Of a stretch of DNA of 58,283 bases, positions 18,501 through 25,165 are shown piece by piece. The translations under genes and the position numbers were made by a program. Under the pieces are notes generated by a model that had not been told where the DNA came from, did not search any database, and saw nothing but the letters and a program-made list of their open reading frames with translations. The stretch comes from Chloroflexaceae bacterium. Its GTDB lineage: Bacteria > Chloroflexota > Chloroflexia > Chloroflexales > Chloroflexaceae. Each line of letters starts with the position of its first letter. Position 1 is the first letter of the stretch. The stretch lies in assembly GCA_028282325.1 (NCBI GenBank), contig JANQID010000059.1, positions 1-58,283 on the forward strand, in the 5' to 3' direction.

Positions 18501-18709
18501 TCTCTGGGTTGCGTGGCGTAATTGTCGTACAGTAGCTTGACCGCGTAGGGAATGTCGTTCTGGGGATCGAAGGCCTGATAGACGACGCCGAAGGTTCCAT
18601 CGCCGAGTTTGACCGGCCAGCCGTTCTCATCGACGCTCAACCGAAGCTTGCCGAGAGTGTCGATTTCAAATACGAGTTCTTCCGGTGCAAATGGACCTTG
18701 TTCACTCAT
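15548..18709 (-). CDS. very large serine/threonine protein kinase with inserts
   Basis: A 1053-residue protein kinase. The glycine loop LGDGTFGVVY (35-44), the lysine in YAVKLLY (Lys58), the catalytic loop HHDIKPANIF (about 341-352) and GDLG (about 366-370) are intact, so it is probably active. The domain is stretched. About 280 residues separate the lysine from the catalytic loop. An insert of roughly 90 residues sits between the RSPEQ (APE) motif and the helix-F region TDLFGVGAVLYDM. The C-terminal half (about 560 residues) matches nothing I recognise but has another beta-rich segment, DKLVFSLPTGRRYLGSI, resembling the insert. It lies between an unknown gene (15 bp upstream) and the pseudokinase. 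Confidence 0.85.
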   Translation of the reverse strand: MSEQGPFAPEELVFEIDTLGKLRLSVDENGWPVKLGDGTFGVVYQAFDPQNDIPYAVKLLYDNYATQPRDFSRIDETHFKETLDAAMDELKRDPALVAGIVDKAEQAVSQGSRDTADIIERLQQAGVVDWKRVITALQSAATSTAVKRFIDEMEVSRKIRRSLQQNRRSAGEVDGTVEIKGGTAEFHASDAYKKLAEKKFFDNQRTQVSNYALVMKLYRFTLKDLLEKGPGRQRYRIRPSALADIFGNAPPDDLKKDVPTLAELRERIDAITPDRLPDETPNERNRTQDRLRREIESLFGYGLLRSMSIRDRVRTALPYLEGIAKGLLNLHSVDEFEGGPLFHHDIKPANIFVNADPERRIGFDCALGDLGFVSAKTTAGAKTYAPLHDELPLGSLHYRSPEQKEFFDVALVEVRHTESDLLTLIVHDPKFRGSFIETGDSVVFSKDQDRNQYQIRAIDSESNPISITIGASQDIARDGGQTQVIFYKNHGHRTDLFGVGAVLYDMITCGESPERFYESIRRFEYSDDPNRRGQPGSVEDLLDKYSRVSQGRAYADDPSLVQIFEPFRHEASYYADREVVELILKCMLYKAQGAFYNEAQRPEEATRNLLGAIRDLMRNSTYKYNDSYDNPLITLEVEARPDGVVNRFPITILDLQRLDNPALRLARGVYYFERLVESLVSTFNNDKQGNIVAAYLYELLPNRIQSNEESNGQVKLSLGSPTYNEEKDFFDELKNDRIVKLNRDPSEPYVPDHLAFMRRNMQLFFLGHTSDAHGTQLDVEYRFLDASPFGDQVTPGDKLVFSLPTGRRYLGSITDVDKDRRRLSATFADLDLDLNRQQPDISKAAEQDDVDVKATEQDGVAVAYYARLQPARYYLDMLALYLHQLFFAYSPLTGESRDKIDLRLLRESKPGALAISTPERPNRKWLLFGSQPKVSVLEQLHRRLAYMYLKLAFHESPDAYYQGYHRNSLKSLREVIEQVAGDVDILRAEIGAALAGNRQAFKHRLPREEDLDPILDVQSELPAERDPQSAAAANETTESLIDVCKLMRELLAE

Positions 18710-18724
18710 CGTACGACTCCTGTG

Positions 18725-19453
18725 CTAGTCGGCGGGAAAAACAAGCAGATAGCGTACGGACGGCGGGCGATCGGTGCGCTCGTAGTCGAGTAGCCAGGCC
18801 CCGCTTGCCACGGCAGGGTCGAAACTGACGACCGTCGCCGGCGAGTCCTGGAGGAGCGCCGTAGAGCGGCTGTCGAACCACGTGAAGCGCCATGTCTCCG
18901 AGCGATGGCGCCACGGGGCGGTCGGCTCAACCGGCGTAAGCGGTTCTGCACCAGCCTGGGGGGAAAAGGCGATGCCGCCATCCGGCGAGGCGTTGACCCG
19001 AAAGCGCGGCTGGTGTATGCCCGGCCCAATGCGTACGATGCTGATATCTTCCTGGTATCGGGCGGGAACTAATTTGGTATCGCCCAGGGTAATTTGCTCG
19101 CCGCTTTCCCACCACGCGCGCTGGTTTATCGTGTAGTGCAGCCCCTGGCCGAAGGGGAGTTGAACCACCTGCGGCTGATCGGTCTCTGATTGCGCGTTCG
19201 TTTGCCGGAACGAAAGCGCCCGGCTTGAGCCGGAGAACCCGGCGGCACCTTCCAGCGGAGGCAAAAGCACAGCCGAGGGGAGGTTGTTAATCTCACTGCC
19301 GTCAGACCGGTCAACCCTCACGCCGCCTGGCACAATGTAGATGGGAACATTAAACTTTACCAGGGAGTCGACATTGAGGTTCTCAACTTTAAAGAGCGAA
19401 TCGATGTCAATATTGAGCAAACGAAACAGACCGCTCAGACTGAGTAGATCCAT
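18725..19453 (-). CDS. unknown 242-residue protein, first gene of the kinase operon
   Basis: I do not recognise this protein. The N-terminal 40 residues are hydrophobic with a repeated pattern (LLNIDIDSLFKVENLNVDSLVKFNV). The remainder is predicted beta-rich, with many Trp and Pro residues and no cysteines. There is no signal peptide. It ends 15 bp before the giant kinase ATG, so the two should be co-transcribed and the protein may be a substrate, sensor or scaffold of that kinase. That role is inference from position only. Confidence 0.6.
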   Translation of the reverse strand: MDLLSLSGLFRLLNIDIDSLFKVENLNVDSLVKFNVPIYIVPGGVRVDRSDGSEINNLPSAVLLPPLEGAAGFSGSSRALSFRQTNAQSETDQPQVVQLPFGQGLHYTINQRAWWESGEQITLGDTKLVPARYQEDISIVRIGPGIHQPRFRVNASPDGGIAFSPQAGAEPLTPVEPTAPWRHRSETWRFTWFDSRSTALLQDSPATVVSFDPAVASGAWLLDYERTDRPPSVRYLLVFPAD

Positions 19454-19661
19454 AGATGAGATTACCTTAATTTAGTTCTCAGGCGGGTCTTTTGGGAACG
19501 ATGAAATCTAGACGAAGTATACAGCCTTTACTGCCTATCGTCAAGGCTTCAGCGTTAGCATTTCGTAGTATGGCAGTGACAAAATTGACACACGCGACGC
19601 GGGAGTAGCAGGGGCGAAACATCTTTCGCCCCAACAACTAAAAACCCTTTACAATTTCAAA

Positions 19662-19685
19662 AAGACAAGAAGACAAGAAGACAAA
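19662..19685. repeat. short tandem AAGACAAG repeat
   Basis: About three copies of AAGACAAG in a row. It lies in the 19454-19688 gap between the unknown kinase-operon gene and the broken formylglycine-enzyme-like gene. Nothing else is recognisable in that gap. Confidence 0.6.
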
Positions 19686-19688
19686 AAG

Positions 19689-20751
19689 TCATGAAGACGA
19701 AGGCAAGGAGAACAAATGGGCGAGACGGAAGCCACGGTAGTCGAGTTCATAATAAGGGCTACGGTCACCACGAGCAGCGCAGCGAGAACGGACACCAAGA
19801 GAGGTCCACGAGCCGCCACGCAAAGTAAAGCGTTTTAGGCGGCTTTCGGTTACCTTCTCACGCCCGTCGGTCGGGTCGGGGTAGGATCGAAACTCCGAGC
19901 GTGTCCATTCCCAGACGTTCCCGGCCATATCAAGCAGGCCCTCCGGCGTCGCGCCGGACGGGAAGCAGCCGACGGCGGTCGTGCCGCCGTAGATCCCGTT
20001 GAAGTTGCATCGCTCGCCGTCCGGTTGCTGGTCGCCCCAGGCATAGCTGCGCCGGGTTGCGCCGCGAGCGGCATACTCCCACTCGGCCCCGCTCGGCAGC
20101 CGGTAGACGACGCCGTTGCTCAGATATTGCGTCAGCCAGCGGCAGAAGGCCGTCGCCTCGTACCAGGAGACGCCGACTACGGGATGGTTGGGGCCGAAGC
20201 GTGCATCGTTCCAATATCGCGGCAGTGTGCGTCCATTTTCGTGCAGCCAGTCCCGCGCATCCGGGTCGGCCCGCCACCGCGTAGCGGTCATAGAGCCGCA
20301 ACCGGCTGCGGGCTTCATCGAGCTTCTGCACCGCATCCGCATCGGCAGGGTCGCGTTCGACCAGCCGCGCCCACAAATCGGCGGCTGTAACCCAGTCCTC
20401 GCGGTAGGCGGCAGTCAGCGCCTGTTGGCGAATCCGGCTGACCTCGGCGGCGACGAACGGCGGCGGCGGAGACGACCCATCGGCGCGCTCCCCGGTATAG
20501 ATGTTGACATTGCGCACCGTGCTGGAACTGGAGTCGAAGGTCTGATCCACCGGGCCAGTCGGGCGATTGACGACGCTCTGCGCCTGCCGGGCGTTGAGCT
20601 GGTCGCCGCCGATGTGGCTCTCGCCGGCTGGGGGCGGCGCGGCGGCGATCTTCTCCTCCAGCGCGGCGATGGCCGCCTCCAGATCGGCGCGGTCGTCCGG
20701 GTCATCGGTCGCGGCGAGTTTTCGGCGCAGGCGTTCGAGCCGATCATGCAT
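19689..20751 (-). pseudogene. broken formylglycine-generating-enzyme-like gene
   Basis: The 5' part, from ATG 20751 with GGAGG 7 nt upstream, encodes a charged coiled-coil start (MHDRLERLRRKLAATDDP) and a short helical repeat region to about LRLYDRYA. The 3' part, in another frame, encodes the C-terminal half of an FGE-sulfatase domain: NHPVVGVSWYEATAFCRWL, RLPSGAEWEYAARGA, DMAGNVWEWT and YRGFRLA. The frames join near 20280. The first half of the FGE domain, normally containing a GxFxMG segment, is absent. This is most simply a gene inactivated by an internal deletion that also shifted the frame. An assembly error is possible. Confidence 0.75.
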
Positions 20752-20840
20752 TGGGCTGCCTCCGAGTACATGACGAGATAGAACCGCCGGTCCTTCAGCC
20801 GCGGGCAATGCGCACCACATAGCCGCGTCAGCGTATCAGT

Positions 20841-21281
20841 TCAGTGCGCCGCATCTTCGGGCAGCGACCAATCCTCGATGCGCAAGCCGGGAACGCGATC
20901 AAAATCACGCAGGTTGCGCGTCACCAGGATCGCCTGCTGTGTCAAACAGATTGCTGCAATGCGTAAATCCTGGGTGCCAACGCGAATTTTCTGTTGACGC
21001 AGGGAATCAAACTGAGCCACGGCGGCTGCATCGTAGGACAAGATACGTATCGATGAAAAGAAAAGCAATGCCTCGCGCAATCGCTCGTATTCGCGTGCGG
21101 CGTTCATCTGCGTTTTTGCGCGGCGAATAACAGCCAGGCGCCCTTGAAGCTGCTCATCGACGGTGATGATCGTTACGGCCCTCCATTTTATAGGAATAGC
21201 GGCAAGACGAGCAATGACAAGAGGGTGACCACGCTGAAGCAGCGAAAGATGATCGGTATCTAGCACATACCAGATACTCAT
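20841..21281 (-). CDS. PIN-domain toxin (VapC-like)
   Basis: A 146-residue PIN-domain ribonuclease. The N-terminal acidic residues lie in WYVLDTDHLSLL (Asp8). The central Glu43 is in TVDEQL, Asp105 is in VGTQDLRIAA, and the closing motif is TRNLRDFDRVPGL. These are the four metal-binding positions of the family, so the enzyme looks intact. Its ATG overlaps the stop of the upstream antitoxin gene by 4 bases (ATGA). Typical targets are tRNA or rRNA, but the specific target is unknown. Confidence 0.9.
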   Translation of the reverse strand: MSIWYVLDTDHLSLLQRGHPLVIARLAAIPIKWRAVTIITVDEQLQGRLAVIRRAKTQMNAAREYERLREALLFFSSIRILSYDAAAVAQFDSLRQQKIRVGTQDLRIAAICLTQQAILVTRNLRDFDRVPGLRIEDWSLPEDAAH

Positions 21282-21589
21282 TCTTCGTCGAACTCCGCAT
21301 CAATCGCATCACGATGCTCAGCAATCGCCTGCTGAAATGCTTCCCACGACGGATCATCGGCCCACATCCCCGCAGCACGCATCCAGGGATCGTCAACGAG
21401 AGACCCGGAGGGTATGGGGAGTTCGACTTGTACGATGTGACTGCGGTTCTGCAAATCGGCGAGTGCGGCGTGTAGCGCGGCAATGGCTTCAGCCTCGCTG
21501 GAGCCGGACGCAACAACACCAGACAGCGCCAATGCGCGCGCTGTATAGGAATGCTCATTCTGACGGGTCACCAGTACTGATAGCGCCAT
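21278..21589 (-). CDS. antitoxin partner of the PIN toxin
   Basis: A 103-residue protein directly upstream of, and overlapping, the PIN toxin. The first half (ALSVLVTRQNEHSYTARAL...GSSEAEAIAALHAALADL) resembles a HicB/UPF0150-like ligand fold. The acidic C-terminus (DDPSWEAFQQAIAEHRDAIDAEFDEE) is suited to binding the toxin. GGAGG lies 6 nt before the ATG. The role is assigned from position and general shape; I cannot name the antitoxin family with certainty. No typical DNA-binding motif is obvious. Confidence 0.75.
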   Translation of the reverse strand: MALSVLVTRQNEHSYTARALALSGVVASGSSEAEAIAALHAALADLQNRSHIVQVELPIPSGSLVDDPWMRAAGMWADDPSWEAFQQAIAEHRDAIDAEFDEE

Positions 21590-21686
21590 ACCCTGCCTCC
21601 GTGTGCTGATTCACTCTACATTATGCCCTATGCCGGCGCGCCAGACCCGGTCGGCGAACGGCGTGATCGTCGCGCTTCCCGGCGTG

Positions 21687-21745
21687 AATAACAACGCCTG
21701 CACGCATTATAGAGCATGCAGGCGGACTATGCACACGGTTCGTGC
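21687..21745. repeat. 59-bp palindromic repeat, copy 1
   Basis: Nearly identical to 22554-22612, in the same orientation, with two visible base differences. The core is an inverted repeat (21695-21705 with 21714-21724) around the loop ATTATAGA; this copy has one stem mismatch. Flanking bases (GAATAACAA and GACTATGCACACGGTT) are also shared. It lies between the PIN and MNT/HEPN toxin-antitoxin pairs. Confidence 0.88.
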
Positions 21746-21841
21746 GCATCGAGATCATCTGGAGCAGCGCCCCGTCGCCAATCTGCCAGAATCGCAGATA
21801 GAAGAGCGTCTTGAGATGAAAGAACCTGTCAGATAATCCGA

Positions 21842-22185
21842 CTACGGTCGAGAGTCAGCGTCGGCGGACAACAGCGCCGTAGTCGCGGTTCGCACATCGC
21901 TCAGACGATTCGTCACGACATCCCAGATAATCGTTAAATTAACGCCAAAATAGTGGTGGGCGACAATATCTCGCAATCCGGCGATTTCGCGCCACTCGAC
22001 ATCAGGAGCCTGATCAAGCTGCGCTTGCGGGATGTTTTTCACTGCCTCGCCGATAATCTCACAATAGCATCGATGCGCATCTCATCGGCGCTGAATGCCA
22101 CAAAGTCGACGCCGCGCGTATAGCGCTCAATCCTGGCAATCGCTTCCAGGATGTCCTCCAGATAAAGGCGATAGTCCCTCGGCAT
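21842..22185 (-). pseudogene. frameshifted HEPN-domain (DUF86) toxin gene
   Basis: ATG 22185 opens MPRDYRLYLEDILEAIARIERYT and reads to DAIVR, then hits a stop at 22039-22041. The expected continuation IGEAVKNIPQAQL...WREIAGLRDIVAHHYFGVNL, which holds the HEPN active-site RxxxxH-type motif (RDIVAHHY), is in another frame ending at 21842. Compared with the family pattern, a few residues between DAIVR and IGEA are missing. This indicates a small deletion of about 10 bases. The toxin is therefore probably inactive. Its MNT partner lies upstream and overlaps. Confidence 0.8.
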
Positions 22186-22483
22186 AGACCACCTCACGCA
22201 GTATTATTGGGCGCAATCGCGGCTTTATGGCGTCAGCCAGAACGAGATCGGCCGGGCGGTCGAATGTATCTTCGAGCCAGAACTTGAGATCCATATAGCT
22301 ATTGAATGACGGCTGCGTCATTTCAACGAGAAAATCCATATCGCTGTCGGGCCGCGCCATCCCTGTACGATATGAGCCGAACAGGCCGATCGAGCGTACG
22401 CCAAGGGACTGCAACCAGGCGCGGTTGCGGGTCAATTCCGCGAGCACATCGGGGGCCGTCCATTGTCTGGCAGCGGAACTCAT
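22127..22483 (-). CDS. minimal nucleotidyltransferase (MNT) antitoxin
   Basis: A 118-residue nucleotidyltransferase-fold protein with the signature GSYRTGMARPDSDMDFLV, giving the Gly-Ser pair (36-37) and the metal Asp48/Asp50. MNT proteins pair with HEPN toxins and inactivate them by adding AMP to the HEPN protein. I chose the ATG at 22483 because the family's first helix begins shortly after it; a reading from 22570 adds sequence encoded by the palindromic repeat. The C-terminus overlaps the HEPN gene by about 59 bp. With the toxin frameshifted, this antitoxin may be an orphan relic. Confidence 0.82.
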   Translation of the reverse strand: MSSAARQWTAPDVLAELTRNRAWLQSLGVRSIGLFGSYRTGMARPDSDMDFLVEMTQPSFNSYMDLKFWLEDTFDRPADLVLADAIKPRLRPIILREVVYAEGLSPLSGGHPGSDCQD

Positions 22484-22553
22484 AGCAAGATGCCTGAAAA
22501 CCTTGATGAATCGCCGGTTGCAGAACCGGGTCAATCCGTTGCGAACGGCGCTA

Positions 22554-22612
22554 AATAACAACGCCTGCATGCATTATAGAGCATGCAGGCGGACTATGCA
22601 CACGGTTCATGC
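22554..22612. repeat. 59-bp palindromic repeat, copy 2
   Basis: Second copy of the repeat at 21687-21745. Here the inverted repeat is perfect: 11 bp at 22562-22572 paired with 22581-22591 around ATTATAGA. Together the two copies bracket the MNT/HEPN pair as direct repeats. A separate 7-bp GC hairpin follows at 22630-22650, after the WD40 gene's stop. Confidence 0.88.
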
Positions 22613-22675
22613 GTCGCATTAAAGCGACCGAGCCGGAGGCGCGCCGGCTCAAGGATTTTCCGGTCGATTCCACAT

Positions 22676-24041
22676 TTACTGCGTAAACTCCCACAGCAGC
22701 ACCGTCTCGGTATACAGCCCGGCGATAACGCGCAGGCTTCCGTCGGGGGCGTAGCGTGCCTGAACCGCACTGTAGACCTCAGCGCCAAGATCCAGGGCGC
22801 CGAGTGGTTCGCCGTCGCTGACGCGCCAGAGATGGACGGTGGGCGCACCGTATTCCGGCGCAGCCGAAGCGAGGGTTTGACCGTCCGGGGAGAAGTCCAG
22901 GCTGGTGACAATATCAGTATGCTCGGTGAACGTGGCTATGAGGGAACCATCGCTTACTCCCCATAGGTTGGCAAACCCCCATTGATCGCCGGCAGCCAGG
23001 ATCTGACCATCAGGTGAGAGAGCGACTGCGCCCGAGCTTCCGGCAGCCGGGTTATGGTCACTCGTGCGCCTGTCGATCGTCTGAAGTAGTATACCATCGC
23101 TAACCTGCCAGATCAGAACCGAATGGTATTCGTCGGAATCACTTGCAGCCAGGGTTTGTCCGTCGGACGAAAATGCCAGGTCTTGAGCAAGCAATACATT
23201 GCCTTCAAAGGTCTGAACCACGCTTCCATCGCTGACGTTCGAGAGCCGAATCCTGAAATCATCCTCGCCTACCGCCAGAGTCTGTCCATCCGGTGCAAAC
23301 GCCAGCGCGCCGGAGGCGCCACTCAGGGTCGCGATTGGTTCGCTATCGGTCATGCGCCAGATCTGCACCATGCCGTCGGTTGCACTGGCGGCGATCGTCT
23401 GTCCGTCGGGCGCGAAGGCGATCTGGTTTGCTGTTCCCGAAAGACCGGCAAAGCTCTGGATGAGTCCGCCGTCGCTGGTCTGCCGCAGCTGCACCGAGCC
23501 GTTGCTACCAGCAATGGCGAAGGAGTACCCGTCGGGTGCCAGTTCCAGCGCGGCGATCTCGCCCACCTCGCTGGCGAAGCTTCGCGGTGTGAGCGTCACG
23601 GCGCCGATCGGCTCTACAGGGGCCGCGGCAGCGGTAGTAGGCGTAGCCGTAGCCGCCGGCGTCGCCGTGAGGGCCGGCTCAGTTGTAGGGGATGGCTCTG
23701 GTGTGGCGCTGGTGGGGAGTGGTGCGGCTGTCGTTGTGGGAATGGCGCTGGTCGCTTCAGTGGGAGCTGTCAGGGCGGTGGGCACCTCGAACGTTGGCAG
23801 GGCTATCTGGATAGGCGATTCGATCGAAGTAGCGGCAGGCAATTGACCACAACTAGTACACGTCGGCGGAAGTTCGTATTGGGTTGGCCGGAGCGCGGGC
23901 GTCTCGCCCGCCAGGAGACCAGAGCGGGCGAGACGCCCGCGCTCCCAGGGCGCAACTCCCTGCGAACTTTCGGAGAGCTGTACTAGTCAGAATAGTGATG
24001 CAACACAGCACTGTTACAACAGCAAGCAATCTAGGCAGCAA
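22676..24041 (-). pseudogene. WD40-repeat lipoprotein gene interrupted by a MITE-like element
   Basis: The long 3' part (22676-23842) encodes a Thr/Pro/Ala-rich linker and about seven WD40-like repeats, each with the pattern APDGQTLA...W.VSDG, forming a beta-propeller. The missing 5' end lies beyond an inserted element. From TTG 24041, with AGAGGAG 6 nt upstream, the sequence encodes MLPRLLAVVTVLCCITILT. Deleting the insert and one ACTAGT copy joins this in frame to SCGQLPAATS, creating a proper LTSC lipobox. In the present sequence the signal-peptide frame runs into a stop in the element. Export of the propeller is therefore probably lost. The related frame from 23842 starts at a TTG without a ribosome site. 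Confidence 0.8.
23858..23981. mobile_element. MITE-like palindromic insertion with ACTAGT duplication
   Basis: A 124-bp element bounded by ACTAGT at 23852-23857 and again at 23982-23987, consistent with a 6-bp target duplication. Its ends are imperfect inverted repeats (ACA...GAAGTTCG and CGAACTTTCGG...TGT). The centre is a long palindrome, GAGCGCGGGCGTCTCGCCCGC and its complement (about 23890-23945). There is no coding capacity. It splits the lipobox codons of the WD40 lipoprotein gene. Confidence 0.78.
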
Positions 24042-24095
24042 GGGGGTGCTCCTCTCAGAATCTACAACGTGAGTTGATCCGGCGTCGTTCCTCAA

Positions 24096-24610
24096 TCGGC
24101 AGGCCGGCGTATCCGCGCCGGCCTGGGTTCTGCATTGCTTCGGACGATGTGGCGCCGAATGCTACCAAACGATGCTACCCATGCCGCATATCACCCTGAC
24201 CCTGAGCGAAGCGAAGGGGAAGGGTCTCGGTGTTGTGGGAATCGGAGATTCTTCGCTGCGCTCAGAATGACCCCATGCGGTGTCTCCCACATTGTTTGGT
24301 AGAGGGCGCTCTCAGAATACCGAATTACCTGTAGACGTTGAAAGCGCTGCCGCCTCACAGTTAGCTCACGGCCTGGTGAGGTTCGTTGGAGTATGACAGA
24401 AGTATGTGGAGGCTAGTCGAGAAGAATTCACTCAGAGGAAATCGGTGAACTCGCCGGATCGAAACTGTTTTTAACTGTCGGGCCTGTTTGTCCGGCGCCA
24501 GGCGCATCCACTAGCAGGCCGTGTCTCTGCATAACGCCACTAGACCAGACGGCGCCCCAAGCGAGATTACACGGATCTGCCAGGACAATCACCGCGCTTG
24601 ATCGCAACCG
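24096..24610. other. intergenic region with a dispersed-type repeat
   Basis: No gene is visible here. At about 24184-24275 is the phrase CCCTGACCCTGAGCGAAGCG and, further on, GATTCTTCGCTGCGCTCAG with AATGACC. This resembles a dispersed intergenic repeat that I associate, from memory, with Chloroflexota genomes. The segment separates the WD40 remnant from the 3' end of the cobalamin operon. I see no clear intrinsic terminator for that operon. Confidence 0.5.
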
Positions 24611-25165
24611 TCACACGTCACGCACAGCGAGCGTCTTGATCTCAACCGGCAGGCCGGACACCAGCAAGTACACGCTGTCGGCGGCGGCGGCCAGGCGCTG
24701 GTTGAAACGGCCCAGCCAGTCGCGATACGTCCGGCTCAGCGGGTCGGCGGGGACGATGCCCAACCCGACCTCGTTGGTGACGATGATCAGATCCGACGGC
24801 GCGGCGCGACGCCAGGCCAGCAGCGCGTCAAGCTCGGCGGCGGCGCGTTCCCAGGTCGCGTCCTCGGCCAGCAACAGGTTCGTCACCCACAGCGTCACGC
24901 AGTCGAGAATGACCAGCGGCGCGAGCGGCGCAGCGGCGATCAACCGCGCGAGGTCGCGGGGAGCTTCCAGCGTGCGCCAATGGGCGGGACGTTCGGCGCG
25001 GTGGTTGGCGATGCGTTCGCGCATATCATCGTCGCGCGCCTCGGCGGTCGCGACGAACAGCACGTTGTCATAGGCGGCGGACAGGCGCAAGGCGAAGCTG
25101 CTCTTGCCGCTGCGAGCGCCGCCGGTGATCAAGATCAGGCGGCCAGGCGCCGGTTCAGCGTTCAT
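24611..25165 (-). CDS. cobU: adenosylcobinamide kinase / guanylyltransferase
   Basis: A 184-residue bifunctional enzyme that phosphorylates adenosylcobinamide and transfers GMP to it before nucleotide-loop assembly. The P-loop ITGGARSGKSSFA (about 13-25) is at the N-terminus. VLFVATAEARDDDM, ILDCVTLWVTNLL and VTNEVGLGIVPADPLSRTYRDWLGRFNQ follow the CobU/CobP pattern, including the guanylylated-His region (ERIANHRAERP). The start overlaps the cobQ stop by 11 bases. It is the last gene of the long minus-strand cobalamin operon. Confidence 0.95.
   Translation of the reverse strand: MNAEPAPGRLILITGGARSGKSSFALRLSAAYDNVLFVATAEARDDDMRERIANHRAERPAHWRTLEAPRDLARLIAAAPLAPLVILDCVTLWVTNLLLAEDATWERAAAELDALLAWRRAAPSDLIIVTNEVGLGIVPADPLSRTYRDWLGRFNQRLAAAADSVYLLVSGLPVEIKTLAVRDV

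Noticed and set aside
21687-22612. Integron attC sites flanking toxin-antitoxin cassettes
   Set aside because: The bases AATAACAACGCC resemble the left of some attC sites, but a matching GTTRRRY core and L boxes could not be placed and no integrase is present.
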